Shown: one piece after another, positions 44,131 to 55,300 of the stretch
Layout of the letters: every line of letters begins with the position of its first letter
How positions within the stretch are numbered: the first letter of the stretch is position 1
NCBI GenBank assembly: GCA_019058315.1
Contig: JAHPZH010000001.1
Span: 467,536-531,535, forward strand
Source: Candidatus Helarchaeota archaeon
GTDB lineage: Archaea; Asgardarchaeota; Lokiarchaeia; Helarchaeales; RDOG01
DNA: 64,000 nucleotides
Direction of reading: 5' to 3'
Translations under genes and position numbers: made by a program
The notes under the pieces: model-generated
The model's input: the letters and a program-made list of their open reading frames with translations, nothing else
The model's database searches: none
Told to the model about the DNA's origin: nothing

Positions 44131-44426
44131 TTCAATTAAGTACTCAATAATTTTTCTAAAAAACAATAATAAGGTAAATAAAAAAATCTTAGGCAATTAA
44201 AACTTTATGTAGAGATTGAATTTAATAAACCCAAATTGCCTCCTTACTTTATTTTCATTCTATATCTGGAATTTAAGGTGAAAAAATAAGATTACAACAA
44301 AAAAAATTAGCAATTCTAATTTAAAGTTTTAGTTTTTAACGTATTTTTAACCCAATCCAGATTTATTTAAATATTAAAAAATATTTAAAAAAGGTAACTT
44401 ACTTTAACTATCACGTTAATTTAAAT

Positions 44427-45632
44427 TTGGTAAAAACCTTGGAAGAGGATAATTTAATTAAGTCGGAAAATTCTAAAAATATAGTATTATTAGGAATTTT
44501 AGCATTATTAACAATTATATCAGTATCTATACTACATGCTAATGAATACGAATTTATAGTTATTAGATTTTATGGGCTAACTCTTTTTGAAACATCACTT
44601 TTCGATTCAATGTTATACATGTCTTATTTAATTATGGGTATTTCTGCTGGTATTCTATCAGATCGGTTTGGAAAACGAAAAATTTTTATTATTATTGGTA
44701 GTGGGTGTAGTATAATCTTTTTTTGGTTAATGACTATTACTTTAGAATTTGGTTTTTTACTAATTTTCAGATTTTTCCAAGGAGCATTTACAGTTTTGAG
44801 TTGGCAAGTTCTAATGACAATAGTTCTAGATTTATCCACATCTGAAAATAGGGGAAAAAACATGGGTGTTTTTGGAATTTTTCTCGCTTCTGCAATGGGC
44901 GTTGGTCCAGTTTTAGGAGGTTTATTTGCAAATTTAGGAGTATTTATTCCTTATTATGCTGCAATGATCTTCAATGGAATAGTTTTTCTAGCCACTCTTT
45001 TTCTAATGGAACCGAAACAAATTAAAAAGAATCCATCTTTTAAAAAAATTTTAACTAGTATCCAGAGACACCCTAAATTAATTATTCCTGGACTTTTTAA
45101 TTTTGTAGATCGTCTTCATATGGGATTCATTATATTTATACTTCCAATGTATCTACAATTCATTTTGTATAAAGGGCCTGAACTTCGAGGAATGGTTTTA
45201 GGATTATATGCCCTGCCACTAATACTTCTTCAATATCCAATTGGTAGATTATCTGATAAATTTGGGCGTTATAAACCGTTAATCATTGGAAGTCTAGGAT
45301 ATGGTATTATTTTAATTTCAATAGCTTTTTTTGGATCATATGGAATTTTAATGCTTATAATTTTATTTATTATCTTAGGCGTCCTCGCTGGAATAACTAC
45401 TCCTCCAGCGATGGCTTTAATTGGGGATATAGTTAACAAAGAAGAAAATGCTATAGGGATGGGTTTTTTTAATTTTGTTGGTAATGTTGGAATAATTATT
45501 GGTCCATTAATCGCTGGATATATAATAACCATTAGTAATTTTGATCTTGCATTTCTAATTGCAGGTCTAATAGAATTAATCTCGCTTGGGGTAATATTAT
45601 TAATTCTTTTCAAATTTAAGGAACTTAGCTAG
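44427..45632 (+). CDS. Major facilitator superfamily transporter
   Basis: A 401-residue, 12-helix transporter. The MFS signature between helices 2 and 3 is GILSDRFGKRKIF (about 71-83), and its repeat GRLSDKFGRYKPL is in the second half. A motif GIFLASAMGVGPVLGGLFA fits helix 5 of drug or sugar antiporters. The start is TTG. Substrate unknown. The closely following cobT gene (35 bases) may be co-transcribed. Confidence 0.88.
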   Translation: MVKTLEEDNLIKSENSKNIVLLGILALLTIISVSILHANEYEFIVIRFYGLTLFETSLFDSMLYMSYLIMGISAGILSDRFGKRKIFIIIGSGCSIIFFWLMTITLEFGFLLIFRFFQGAFTVLSWQVLMTIVLDLSTSENRGKNMGVFGIFLASAMGVGPVLGGLFANLGVFIPYYAAMIFNGIVFLATLFLMEPKQIKKNPSFKKILTSIQRHPKLIIPGLFNFVDRLHMGFIIFILPMYLQFILYKGPELRGMVLGLYALPLILLQYPIGRLSDKFGRYKPLIIGSLGYGIILISIAFFGSYGILMLIILFIILGVLAGITTPPAMALIGDIVNKEENAIGMGFFNFVGNVGIIIGPLIAGYIITISNFDLAFLIAGLIELISLGVILLILFKFKELS

Positions 45633-45667
45633 TACATATAAGAAACATAAAAAATTGGCGAGATAAA

Positions 45668-46762
45668 TTGGACATCCTATTTGCTCATAATAAAAAAGAA
45701 GGAATAGAATTTATTGAGAGACTTAAAGGAAAAAATCCGGGATTTATTTGTGTTATTGGTAACACTGAAACTGCAAAAATATCTGGAATATCAGTTGCTG
45801 GAGCAAATCCAGAAATAACCGATTTTACTCCTGCGGCAGACTGTGAATTATTATATTTTGGAGAATGTAAATGTATTCCCGGTGTACCTATTACTCCAGA
45901 TGGGATTCCAACACCAGGTTTAATCACTATGTCTGCATTAAATTTGGCAGACCTATCTAAACTTGTCGTTATTGGTGGTGTGCGAGTATATCCCCAAATC
46001 CCCTATGTAGAGGTAGGAGGTTCTCCTGGGAGTGATATTAGAACTGGAAATGCAGTAAAAAATGTAAAAGAAGTTATTGGTAGGTCTATAATATTAGGAG
46101 AAAATTTAGCTGATTATTGCGATAAACTTAATTATTTGGTGATTGGAGAAAGTATTGCTGGAGGGACCACAACTACACTAGGTGTATTGAGTGCTATGGG
46201 CATAGAGGGAAAAGGTAAGGTGAGTTCCAGTATGCCTATTAATCCTCATAAATTAAAACAAGAAATAATTGAAGAAGGTATGAAATCAGCAAATCTTGAA
46301 TTTGGAAGCTGTAAAGATGATCCTATTAAGGCAATTGAATGTTTAGGAGATCCAATGATACCTGCTTGTGCGGGATTGGTCCTAGGTGCAGGAAAAAAAA
46401 TTCCTATCTTATTGGCTGGAGGTACCCAAATGACTAGTATATTAGCTGTGGTAAAAAAAATTAATCCTAAAATCCTAAAAAATCTAGCTATTGGTACCAC
46501 AAGATGGATTATTGAAGATGAACAATCTGATATTAAAGGAATTGTAGATCAAATAGAAACTATCCCCATTTTAGCCGTTAATCTCGATTTTAATAAATTA
46601 AAAGCTGAAGGTCTAAAGGCTTATGAAAAAGATATCGCTAAGGAAGGTGTGGGTGCTGGAGGTTCTTCTATTGCTGCTATTCTCAAAAATGAAAATATAA
46701 ATACAGATACACTGCTTGTAGAAATAGAGAAAAACTATGAAATTTTAATGACCAAAAAATAG
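45668..46762 (+). CDS. cobT: Archaeal CobT-like nicotinate-nucleotide:base phosphoribosyltransferase (UPF0284)
   Basis: The 364-residue protein fits the archaeal CobT/UPF0284 family, which transfers the phosphoribosyl group from nicotinate mononucleotide to the lower-ligand base of cobamides. It has SVAGANPEITDFTPAADCE, GESIAGGTTTTLGVL, GLVLGAGKKIPILLAGGTQM and GVGAGGSSIAAIL. The last is a conserved catalytic loop. Cobamide use fits with acetyl-CoA/C1 metabolism. Start TTG at 45668. Confidence 0.87.
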   Translation: MDILFAHNKKEGIEFIERLKGKNPGFICVIGNTETAKISGISVAGANPEITDFTPAADCELLYFGECKCIPGVPITPDGIPTPGLITMSALNLADLSKLVVIGGVRVYPQIPYVEVGGSPGSDIRTGNAVKNVKEVIGRSIILGENLADYCDKLNYLVIGESIAGGTTTTLGVLSAMGIEGKGKVSSSMPINPHKLKQEIIEEGMKSANLEFGSCKDDPIKAIECLGDPMIPACAGLVLGAGKKIPILLAGGTQMTSILAVVKKINPKILKNLAIGTTRWIIEDEQSDIKGIVDQIETIPILAVNLDFNKLKAEGLKAYEKDIAKEGVGAGGSSIAAILKNENINTDTLLVEIEKNYEILMTKK

Positions 46763-46816
46763 GTTTTTATTAAATAAAATTAGAGTATATTAAAGAGATA
46801 TTTAATTCTTAAATAA

Positions 46817-47050
46817 TTATTCTACACTAGCTACTTTTTGTTTTTCTCTTTCATCTCTGAGAAAATCCACGTAACATTCTTTACATAATTTTAAGCCGTC
46901 TTTATTTTCCAAAAAAAAAGTTTTACCAATTTCTTTATCTTCTACATAATAGGACATTTTCTTTTGTCCACAGTACGGACATGTAATTTTACCTGCTTTA
47001 TAAAGTTTTTTTCCTTTATAGAAATTATCAAATTCATCATAAACTTTCAA
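46817..47050 (-). CDS. Small zinc-ribbon protein
   Basis: The 77-residue product has CPYCGQKKMSYYVED and, 29 residues after this first pair, CKECYVDFLRDERE, giving two CxxC pairs for a single zinc site. The C terminus is charged. It lies convergent to cobT and before the HEAT repeat gene. The family is not recognised. Confidence 0.6.
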   Translation of the reverse strand: MKVYDEFDNFYKGKKLYKAGKITCPYCGQKKMSYYVEDKEIGKTFFLENKDGLKLCKECYVDFLRDEREKQKVASVE

Positions 47051-47095
47051 AAATATCCCATCTTTATTTTTTTATCTAATAATGATTGAAGGAGT

Positions 47096-49264
47096 TCATA
47101 TTAAAATCTTTTTTTCCGTTAATAGCTCTTTAGCTTTTAAGGAAACTTTCTTATTCTTGTCATTGAGGCAAATTATTAGTGGGGGGATAATTCTATTAGA
47201 ATTAATCTTACTTAATTCATCGATTACTTCTAACTTTGTTTTCAAATCATTTTTTTGTAATTTTTTAATCTGTATCTTAATTTTAATATCATCTTCTATT
47301 TCAGATAATGCCCACAATATGGTACCTCGTAACTCTGCTTCTTCAGCCAGCTCCAATATTGGTTTTACAGCTTTTTTATTTCCAATTTTTCCTAAAGCCA
47401 AAATAATTTCTTTTTTACTATTAATTGGTTCATTATTTAATAAATCCAATAATTTATCTAGAGCCTCGGGATCTCGCAGAATCCCCAATGCCCTTATAGC
47501 TTCCAGTCTGACTAATTGGACATCATCCAGCTTTTTTAATAAATAATGTGAAATATTTTTATCTCCTATTAATCCCAAAATTTCAACAGTCTTTGCTCTA
47601 ATATTTGGATCATCGTCTTCTAATGTAGTTAATAAATTAGTTACGATTGACGGATCACTAATTTTTTCAAATGCATCCAGGACTTTTAATCTAATTTTAG
47701 GATTTGGATTGTCTAAAAATGGAATTAACGGTTCAATAGCTTCTCTGTCTCTTAATTTACCCAAAGAAATTATTGTTTCCCAGATTACGTTTTTATTTTC
47801 ACTATTTAATTTTTTAATTAATGGTGTAACTGCTAATGTATTACCTAACTCACCCAAAGCTCCAATAACCTTAGCTTGGACATCATAGGAATTATCATTT
47901 AAATGCAAAATTAAAGGTTTAATCGCCTCTTGGTCTCCAATTTTTCCTAACGCTTCGGCAACTTTTGCCCTTGTACATGAGTCTGATTCTTCAAAAATTT
48001 TTAAAAGTGGTTTGATTTTTGTTATACCAATATTACCAATAATTTCAATAATTTTAATTCTTATTAAAGGGTCTTCTTCCACCTTTAAAAGCTCAAGTAA
48101 TGAATAAGCAATAGTTTCAAACTGGTAAATTTCCTCTGGTGTCAATTGATCAAAAATTCTATGTATTTTCAAGAATGATAAATTAATTTTATCTAAAATT
48201 CTTAATTTAAATTCTAATGCCATGTTGGAGAAATTTTTAAATAACAAAAGATAGCCATCTATGTTTCCAATCTCTAATAAAATAAAAATTATTTTATCCA
48301 TCAATTCTCTATCTTTGAAATCCAGAGTTCTTTCAAAAAAAAGTAAAGTTTTTCGATTTTGGATGCAATTAAAAAACCAAAAAATTTTTTGCTTCACAAT
48401 AGAATTTGAAATATCAAATGATTTTAGTAAAGAATAAAGAATTCTTTCATTCACCTTTTTTTCTATTAGATAATTAATTTTTAATTTAACTTCATCATCT
48501 TCAGTATGGTAAATTCTATAAAGATAATCAATAAGGTTGAATTTATCATACAATTTCTCAAACCAATCCCCTTCTATGTCTGCATAATCAATTAGAGCTT
48601 TAAGTTGAATATAAATCTGAAATTCATACAAATCTTCGTCTTCAATTAATTTGTAAATAATTTCCAAAATTTCATCTAATCTGATTTTTAAGAGTGTTGA
48701 CGAGGCAAAACCATTGTCAATTAAAATATTAAATGCTTGATGGATAATATTCAAATCAAAAGATTCATATACTGGAATAGTTTCCCAAAAAAAAGCATCT
48801 AGATTAGAAATTGTGACCGAAAGTTCATCCCAATTAGATAACTTGATTTTTCTTGATTCTATCTTCTCCCCTTCTATGGAATAATCAATAAGAATTTTAT
48901 AACATCCAATTTTGCTTATAATCTTCTTTTTTTCAGGAGTTTCGACAAATACTCTCAATTCTAATTCATTTTTTTCAAATCGAAGGGCAAATCGGGCTTG
49001 TATTTCTTGATCTTCAAAAAAAGCTGGAGATAAAATATAAGCCTTATTTTTTATTTTTTCAATTTTCCACCTAGTTTTAGTCCAATAACTAGTTCTAAAA
49101 ACTTTATCACTAATTCTGGAACCAAAAAGGGTCTCAGCTTCTCCTGAAAAAAAACCTAAACTGCCTAAATATAATTTAAATTCCCGATCTTTTACTAATT
49201 TATCAAATGATAATTTTTTAAATTTTGCTACTTGAAGATCGTATATTTTCGCTTTATAATCCAT
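47096..49264 (-). CDS. HEAT-repeat (PBS-lyase type) protein
   Basis: A 722-residue solenoid protein. The C-terminal half (about 390-700) consists of some nine to ten HEAT repeats of about 31 residues with the pattern AVKPLLxxLxDxxxxVRxxAxxALGxIG, seen as AKVAEALGKIGDQEAIKPLIL, VIGALGELGNTLAVTPLI and similar. The N-terminal third (1-170) has a different beta-rich fold (LGSLGFFSGEAETLFG, WDELSVTISNLDAFFWE). No lyase function is implied. Such repeats usually serve as protein-binding scaffolds, as in Asgard archaea and eukaryotes. Confidence 0.9.
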   Translation of the reverse strand: MDYKAKIYDLQVAKFKKLSFDKLVKDREFKLYLGSLGFFSGEAETLFGSRISDKVFRTSYWTKTRWKIEKIKNKAYILSPAFFEDQEIQARFALRFEKNELELRVFVETPEKKKIISKIGCYKILIDYSIEGEKIESRKIKLSNWDELSVTISNLDAFFWETIPVYESFDLNIIHQAFNILIDNGFASSTLLKIRLDEILEIIYKLIEDEDLYEFQIYIQLKALIDYADIEGDWFEKLYDKFNLIDYLYRIYHTEDDEVKLKINYLIEKKVNERILYSLLKSFDISNSIVKQKIFWFFNCIQNRKTLLFFERTLDFKDRELMDKIIFILLEIGNIDGYLLLFKNFSNMALEFKLRILDKINLSFLKIHRIFDQLTPEEIYQFETIAYSLLELLKVEEDPLIRIKIIEIIGNIGITKIKPLLKIFEESDSCTRAKVAEALGKIGDQEAIKPLILHLNDNSYDVQAKVIGALGELGNTLAVTPLIKKLNSENKNVIWETIISLGKLRDREAIEPLIPFLDNPNPKIRLKVLDAFEKISDPSIVTNLLTTLEDDDPNIRAKTVEILGLIGDKNISHYLLKKLDDVQLVRLEAIRALGILRDPEALDKLLDLLNNEPINSKKEIILALGKIGNKKAVKPILELAEEAELRGTILWALSEIEDDIKIKIQIKKLQKNDLKTKLEVIDELSKINSNRIIPPLIICLNDKNKKVSLKAKELLTEKKILI

Positions 49265-49363
49265 CTAAATCGCAATTAATAATCTAATAGAAATAAATAA
49301 AATTATAAGATGCAACTAAGGAAAAATTATAAACCATATTTATGATTTGAAAAACCACAGAAT

Positions 49364-50191
49364 TTATTCTTTAAGCTCTTTATTATATTCTTTTAAAGTT
49401 TCTTGAACTTCCCAATTTTTATGTATAATTCTACATAATGCCCTTACCAGTACTGTTGGATTCTCTGATTGAAATACATTTCGACCATATGCAACACCTG
49501 CTCCCCCTGCTTCAATAGAATCTTTAGTCATTTTCAATAATTGTTCTATCGGACTACCACGAGCATTTTCTTTTATTTTAGGTCCCCCAGCAATGACAAC
49601 GGGGGCTCCACACCCTGCAGTAACTTCTTTAAAAGTTTCAATTGAGCCCGTATAATTTGTTTTTACGATATCCACTCCAAGTTCAGCAGCAATTCTAGCT
49701 ACATGTTTAACAACTTTTACATCGTGTTCATTTATCTCATGCCCTCGTGGATACATCATCGCTAAAAGTGGCATGCTCCATTCAAAAGCTTTGCTTGATA
49801 CTTTTCCTAATGTGGATAACATTTCATGTTCTCGTTCATCTCCGATATTGATATGGACAGAAACTGCGTCTGCTCCAAATTTGATAGCATCTTCAATTGA
49901 AGTAACTTGAATTTTAGAATTTGGATATGGACCTAGACTAGTGCTTGCACTTAAATGTATTATTAACCCTACATCTTTACCATGTTTCCTATGGCCATAA
50001 ATTGGTAGACCGATATGACCCAGTACAGCATTCGCTCCTCCTTCAGCAACTTTATCAACCATTTCACCTAGATCAATAAGTCCTTTTATTGGACCAGCAC
50101 CCATACCATGATCCATTGGTATTATAATGGTCCTTCTCGTATTCCTATTAATAATTCGTTCAAGCCTAATTGCTTTTCCAATTGAACTCAA
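49364..50191 (-). CDS. 2-amino-3,7-dideoxy-D-threo-hept-6-ulosonate (ADH) synthase
   Basis: ADH synthase starts the archaeal route to 3-dehydroquinate for aromatic amino acids. The 275-residue TIM barrel matches its family: IIPMDHGMGAGPIKGLID, SASTSLGP, DAVSVHINIGDE, MPLLAMMYPRG, DIVKTNYTG with the Schiff-base Lys, PVVIAGGPK and GVAYGRNVFQ. The close relative fructose-bisphosphate aldolase also has a Lys in KTNYTG, but the overall length and HINIGDE/MYPRG blocks fit ADH synthase better. It is upstream of the HEAT protein gene on the same strand. Confidence 0.85.
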   Translation of the reverse strand: MSSIGKAIRLERIINRNTRRTIIIPMDHGMGAGPIKGLIDLGEMVDKVAEGGANAVLGHIGLPIYGHRKHGKDVGLIIHLSASTSLGPYPNSKIQVTSIEDAIKFGADAVSVHINIGDEREHEMLSTLGKVSSKAFEWSMPLLAMMYPRGHEINEHDVKVVKHVARIAAELGVDIVKTNYTGSIETFKEVTAGCGAPVVIAGGPKIKENARGSPIEQLLKMTKDSIEAGGAGVAYGRNVFQSENPTVLVRALCRIIHKNWEVQETLKEYNKELKE

Positions 50192-50277
50192 TGAATTTCA
50201 CCAAATAGGATTTCAATTTTAAATTATAAAAATGTTGATAATATTTGGATTTAAAAAATTAAAAATATTTTAAGTTG

Positions 50278-51483
50278 TTAAATTACTTTTTTCTGTTTCA
50301 ATTCTTGGATTTCTGATTCTTTATAACCCAATTCTGTTAAAATTTCTTCGGTATGTTGTCCCATTGGAGGTGCAGCAAATAGAAAAGATGCTGGAGTATC
50401 TGACATTTTTATTGGGAAACCAATTTGTTTCATGGTCTTTCCTTCACCAAGAGGAACTTTAATAATCATCTCTCTATGTTTTACTTGGGGATCATCTTCA
50501 ACTTCCCAAATCTCATTCATAGGAGCGACGCATGTGTCAACTTTCCTCAATTCATCTAACCAAGTATCCCGATCTTTTGTTTTAAAGATCTCTCCGAATT
50601 TTTTAAAAATCGCCTCTTGATCACCCTCTCCAAAAAACTCAGTTGCACTTTTTGAAAGATCTTCAATTCCCAACACTTTTACTAAGTTGTTGTAAAATTT
50701 AGGTTCTAATGCTCCTATGGTAATAAATTTCCCATCTTTACACTCATATATGTGATATTCAGGAAGTGCTCCAGATAAATTTAATCTTCCTGGTTCTGGT
50801 TTTATATTATCTACCAAGTATGAAGCTAAAATCATTGGTAAGTAACTTAAAGTTCCATCCATCATAGCAATATCAATATATTGGCCACGACCAGTTCTTT
50901 CTCTAGCAACAAGTGCAGCTAATATACCAATAACCGAATGGAGTCCTCCACCAAACATATCTCCTATCTGAACTCCAGGAACTACCGGTTTTCTAGTAGT
51001 TCTGTCCCTAGTTACAGATGCTACACCAGATACACCAATATAATTTAAATCATGTCCCGCATAATCCCTATAAGGACCATCTTGACCATATCCTGTTATT
51101 GAACAATAAATTATTCTCGGATTTATCTTTGAAATTGTTTCATAATCAATTCCTAGTTTTTTTACTACTCCTGGACGATATTGCTCTACAATTACGTCTG
51201 CTGTTTTTGCTAATTTTAAAAAAATTTCTCTTCCTTCATTTGTTTTTAAATTTAATGAAAGATTTTTTTTATTACGATTTAAGTTATGATAGAAATAACT
51301 TTCTCCACGTTTAGTCCCAGGAACTTCCACTAATGGGGGAAAAAATCGTACAGCGTCTATCCTTACTTTAGATTCAATTTTTATAACTTCCGCACCAAAA
51401 TCCGAAAGATATCTTGTACCAAAAGGTCCGGGAAATAACATTGTTAAGTCTAAAACTCTAATTCCCTCTAATGCTAATGTCAT
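50278..51483 (-). CDS. Class III CoA transferase / alpha-methylacyl-CoA racemase family
   Basis: A 401-residue CaiB/BaiF-type enzyme. VLDLTMLFPGPFGTRYLSDFGAEVIKIE is the N-terminal CoA fold, and DIAMMDGTLSYLP carries the active-site Asp. AGHDLNYIGVSG matches the His-containing motif of alpha-methylacyl-CoA racemases (GHDINYLALSG), so racemisation of branched acyl-CoA is more likely than CoA transfer. The racemase would fit with the branched-chain-type acyl-CoA dehydrogenase at 2904-4091. The final choice needs biochemical evidence. Confidence 0.87.
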   Translation of the reverse strand: MTLALEGIRVLDLTMLFPGPFGTRYLSDFGAEVIKIESKVRIDAVRFFPPLVEVPGTKRGESYFYHNLNRNKKNLSLNLKTNEGREIFLKLAKTADVIVEQYRPGVVKKLGIDYETISKINPRIIYCSITGYGQDGPYRDYAGHDLNYIGVSGVASVTRDRTTRKPVVPGVQIGDMFGGGLHSVIGILAALVARERTGRGQYIDIAMMDGTLSYLPMILASYLVDNIKPEPGRLNLSGALPEYHIYECKDGKFITIGALEPKFYNNLVKVLGIEDLSKSATEFFGEGDQEAIFKKFGEIFKTKDRDTWLDELRKVDTCVAPMNEIWEVEDDPQVKHREMIIKVPLGEGKTMKQIGFPIKMSDTPASFLFAAPPMGQHTEEILTELGYKESEIQELKQKKVI

Positions 51484-51636
51484 ATTTATCTTCTCATTTA
51501 ATTTTTTAATAATGTTTTTATAAAAACATATTACAGAATTAATTTATTTTAAAATTATCTTGTAAATAATTTTTTTATTATTTCACATCTGTAATAAACA
51601 GTTATAACAATTTTTCCTTTAATATTAACTTCTTTT

Positions 51637-51858
51637 CTATTGTTTATAAGCTAACTTTATATCAGAGTCGATAATGGTTTTTCTACGAGCATGCTCTGCC
51701 AAATCTCTCGCCATAATAGCAATCTCAATTCCAATTTCTTCTAAAATTGTTCCCAACATTCTAACCGCCTTTTCAGAAACTCTATCTGCTTTTGCTTCTC
51801 TTATGAGACGATCAATTGGTGCTAATGGAAGTATCTTTTCTCTACTTCTTTGAGTCAA
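51637..51858 (-). CDS. Archaeal histone
   Basis: The 73-residue protein forms a histone fold dimer that wraps DNA. After a short N-terminal extension (MTQRSREKI) comes the fold: LPLAPIDRLIREAKADRVS, EKAVRMLGTILEEIGIEIAI, MARDLAEHARRKTIIDSDIKLAYK. The loop 2 RKTI and the final DSDIKLA are typical. The single histone fold has the usual length. It follows the winged-helix gene after 61 bases in the same strand as the ABC/giant protein genes, so shared transcription is possible but not proven. Confidence 0.95.
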   Translation of the reverse strand: MTQRSREKILPLAPIDRLIREAKADRVSEKAVRMLGTILEEIGIEIAIMARDLAEHARRKTIIDSDIKLAYKQ

Positions 51859-51919
51859 AAAATCACCTTTTATAATTGCAAATAAAATGAGAATTAAAAT
51901 AAGAATGTTAAATTATTTT

Positions 51920-52324
51920 TTATTCTTGCTTTTTACGTTCTTTAATATCTTCTAATTCAATAATATCTTGCATTCTTTTCAATTCTTTTGATTCTGCGAG
52001 ATCTTTCAGTTCTTTTAATCTGAGCTCAAGGTTTTTTTCTAAATAATTTGTTGTATTAATGATCTTTTGAATATCAGGGTCTTTTTTTCTTAAATCAGAT
52101 GCTATATCCCAAATATCATCACCAATTGTTTTACCTTCTTTAAGCAATGTTATTAGCCCTTTTTCATATAATGTTACCAAAAATTGTAGTAATTCTAACA
52201 GAGTTATTTTAAATTCATTTGCGATTTTTTTAGCAGGAACTCCAACATATCTATGTTTTGAAAGATAATAGAATATTTTTCCCTCAAATGTGAAAAAATC
52301 TGGAAGTCTTTTCTTTTTAAGCAT
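51920..52324 (-). CDS. Winged-helix protein with C-terminal coiled coil
   Basis: The 134-residue protein has an N-terminal winged-helix-like part (FTFEGKIFYYLSKHRYVGVPAKKIANEFKIT-type pattern, then LQFLVTLYEKGLITLL, residues 10-65) and a charged coiled coil (about 85-134). It lies 20 bases downstream of the giant surface protein and upstream of histone. It could be a DNA-binding regulator of the cluster, but no operator is identified. Confidence 0.62.
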   Translation of the reverse strand: MLKKKRLPDFFTFEGKIFYYLSKHRYVGVPAKKIANEFKITLLELLQFLVTLYEKGLITLLKEGKTIGDDIWDIASDLRKKDPDIQKIINTTNYLEKNLELRLKELKDLAESKELKRMQDIIELEDIKERKKQE

Positions 52325-52344
52325 TGAATATACTCCATTAATAT

Positions 52345-55300
52345 TTATGAATCTCCAAATAATACTACTTTTAATTTGTCTTTTTTCTTTTTAACTCTAG
52401 GTTTCTTTTTTATTCTTTTTTTCAGCCAACTACCTGATCTTCTAGCTGCATTGATGCTTGGTGAAAATACTGCTGAAAACATATTATTAAGGACTGCTGC
52501 CAATTTGCTTGGTTTTCCTAATTTTCTCCAAAACGGTAATAGTAATAGAGTTGAAAATGTCATATCGAAGAATGAATTTTTCTTTAGCTTATCAAAACAT
52601 TCATCAGTATACCATCTAGGTCTAACTTCCTCTCTGAGTCTTCCTCTAAAATTTTTTAATCGATTATATTGGGTCTTATTTATCGTACCTCTCTCCAACG
52701 ACCTCTTCCATAACTTTTGCCTCCCCTTTAACCATGTAATTAGATTTTTATAAGCTAATCTTTGAATTTCATAAGATGTACGTCTTTTAAAATACAACCA
52801 TTCGACAATTAAGGCAAAGAAGACAATAAATATTATATAAATAAGGGGATCAGATAAAAATTGCTGAGTAGGTGTTGGTTCTAGTGGTGTTAAAGGTAAA
52901 AATGGAACCCTTATTGTGTAAACTTGAAAAACTGGATAAGTTATAGAATATGAGAATGAGGTAGATACGGGTTCGTAAGTAACTTTTGGATGAATAACAG
53001 ATACATCTGCCCAATAAGTAATATTGAGTGTTCCATTTAGATCTCTAACTTCAAAGAAAATAGTTCTGCCTCTCCAGTCAATGCTAGAGTTTTTTTGCTC
53101 GAAAGGATTAATTTCTATGAAGGGTTTAAATCTTAATTCTCCTGAATCATTATCATACGTTAAATCTAACATATCTAGAGTCAAATTATAATAATCATTG
53201 TCCAAAATATTAATGTAGTCTTGACCATTCCACATGTAAAACCTACATTGATTCATTGTAATAGTATTGTTATCATCTTTTAAAATAACAACAAAATAAT
53301 TCAATCTTAATAGATCTTTGCTATCATTGTTGTAGATTTCGAACCAAGTTAAATTTCTGGATCCAAAGTCAATGGGTTCTGTTGTATTTTTTTGAATAAT
53401 TTCATAATTTGGATTATAACCAGGTTCTCTAACTTCCGGCTTACCTGTATATTCTCTCTGAGCTAAAGTAACTTGCCCAACTTCATCTAATGCCATAATA
53501 GTTTGTATTTGATAAATCATTAAATTAAATAATCCTATTCCACTAGGAATCTGAACATCAGCTAAATCTTCAAGATTGATATCCATTCCGTCCATTCCAA
53601 AATCCAACATAGAATCTAGTCCAAGGTTCATATCTGTATCCATGCCCATAAAATCTTCCATAACTTCATCCAAATCATCATATATCATCTCAAATATTCT
53701 ATCACTTAAATCATAATGGAATGTAATTGAATCTTTAGTAGTACAAAATTGAAATGTAGGAATTTGTCCAGTTATTTGATGTGTCCAAAGAATCGAAATA
53801 TTTGAAGTATCTGTTATATTTAAGCAATAAACCAAATTCTCATCTGAGCCAATTACTATTTCTGGTATGCTATCATTAGTTACATCCCCTACTGTAATAC
53901 TCTTAATCTCACCAGTGATATTATATATCCATAAAAGCTGACCGTCTGTCCCATTTAATGAATAAAGGTTATTGTCACTAGACGCAGCTAAAATTTCTTT
54001 TTTTCCATCTAAATCAATATCTTCTATTACTAAATCGTCAATAGGACCATTAGTTTCATAAGCCCACAGAAATTCTCCTGTATCTCCTTCATATATATAA
54101 ATTTTCTTATTTCCTGATCCAACTATAATCTCTTTAATTCCATCATTATCAAGATCTTCAACCATTAATTTAGTAACAACTCCCATTGTCAATTGACTAT
54201 CCCATAGATTTGAACCATTTAATAGATCATGAGAATATAAAATTCCATTCATATTAATAAAAATTAATTCCTTATTACCATCATTTTCTATATCTGCGAC
54301 TTCAAATGATTGTCCAATCCAACCCGAAGAAATTTCCCACTCTTTGTTTTGATTATTTGTATTGTTAAACACCAATCTTAATTCTGGGGTTGTTTCTAGT
54401 GTACCATTTATTGCGTAAACCTTATCCTCAGTAAATATTAGTAGCATATAGAAATTGGGATTTAGTGCATCTGAGCAATTTATTATGTATGGTGTTTGGA
54501 TTATACCCAGATTTGGACCTATGTAGGTATGATTTATGTATGTTGTCCCATTAAAGAATTGAGTTTCATTTAGTAGGTCTTCTCGTGAATCTATTAGATT
54601 TCCTGTATAATTTATAAGATATGTGAAGGAACTTGCATTTGAAAAATAATAATATTTTATATAGACTGTATCATTAGGCGTATCCAAATCCCTTCCTAAG
54701 GTTATATTATATCCATAAATCGAGCCACCAGGAAAATAATTAATACCTGTCTGATCAGATTCATTCCATACTCCGATTATAGTTTTTGGATAAAAATCCA
54801 TTGTAACAGTAGTAGCACTCTTTTTTGTATAATTTATTACCAAATCTGTTTGATTTGAGTTAAGATCTGGGCCGAGATGTATTGTTCTACCAACAAAATA
54901 CGCTCCAGCACTTTCATTATAATAGTTAGTTGCACCTGGAAATGGTTCTTTACTTGTAAAATCAAACTCACTCCGATTCCAAACTCCGATAATCGCTTGG
55001 GTTTCATAAGTGCTTATATTATAATTAACTTCTACAGTGCGATTATCTATCGAAGTTTGATTTTCTAATATATTTTCAGTAAAAATAGTTGAATTTTGTG
55101 TTTCATTTGCCATAAGCCATTGATTATCGATATTTAATACATTTGCTCTTATAATATTATTATCATCAAATGACATATCAATTATAGGACCCTCAGTCCT
55201 AAAATCCCATAAAAGATCCCTATTACTACTATTCAAAGCTCTAATTTCATATGTGGGGTAAAAACCATTTACTGCGACAATCGTATCATTTTCATTATCA

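Noticed and set aside
44131..44196. 22-residue hydrophobic N-terminal extension of the DtxR-FeoA regulator
   Set aside because: DtxR proteins start directly with the winged helix; the ATG at 44130 gives that start.
47096..49264. Phycobilin lyase
   Set aside because: Only the HEAT repeats are shared with that family; nothing supports lyase function.
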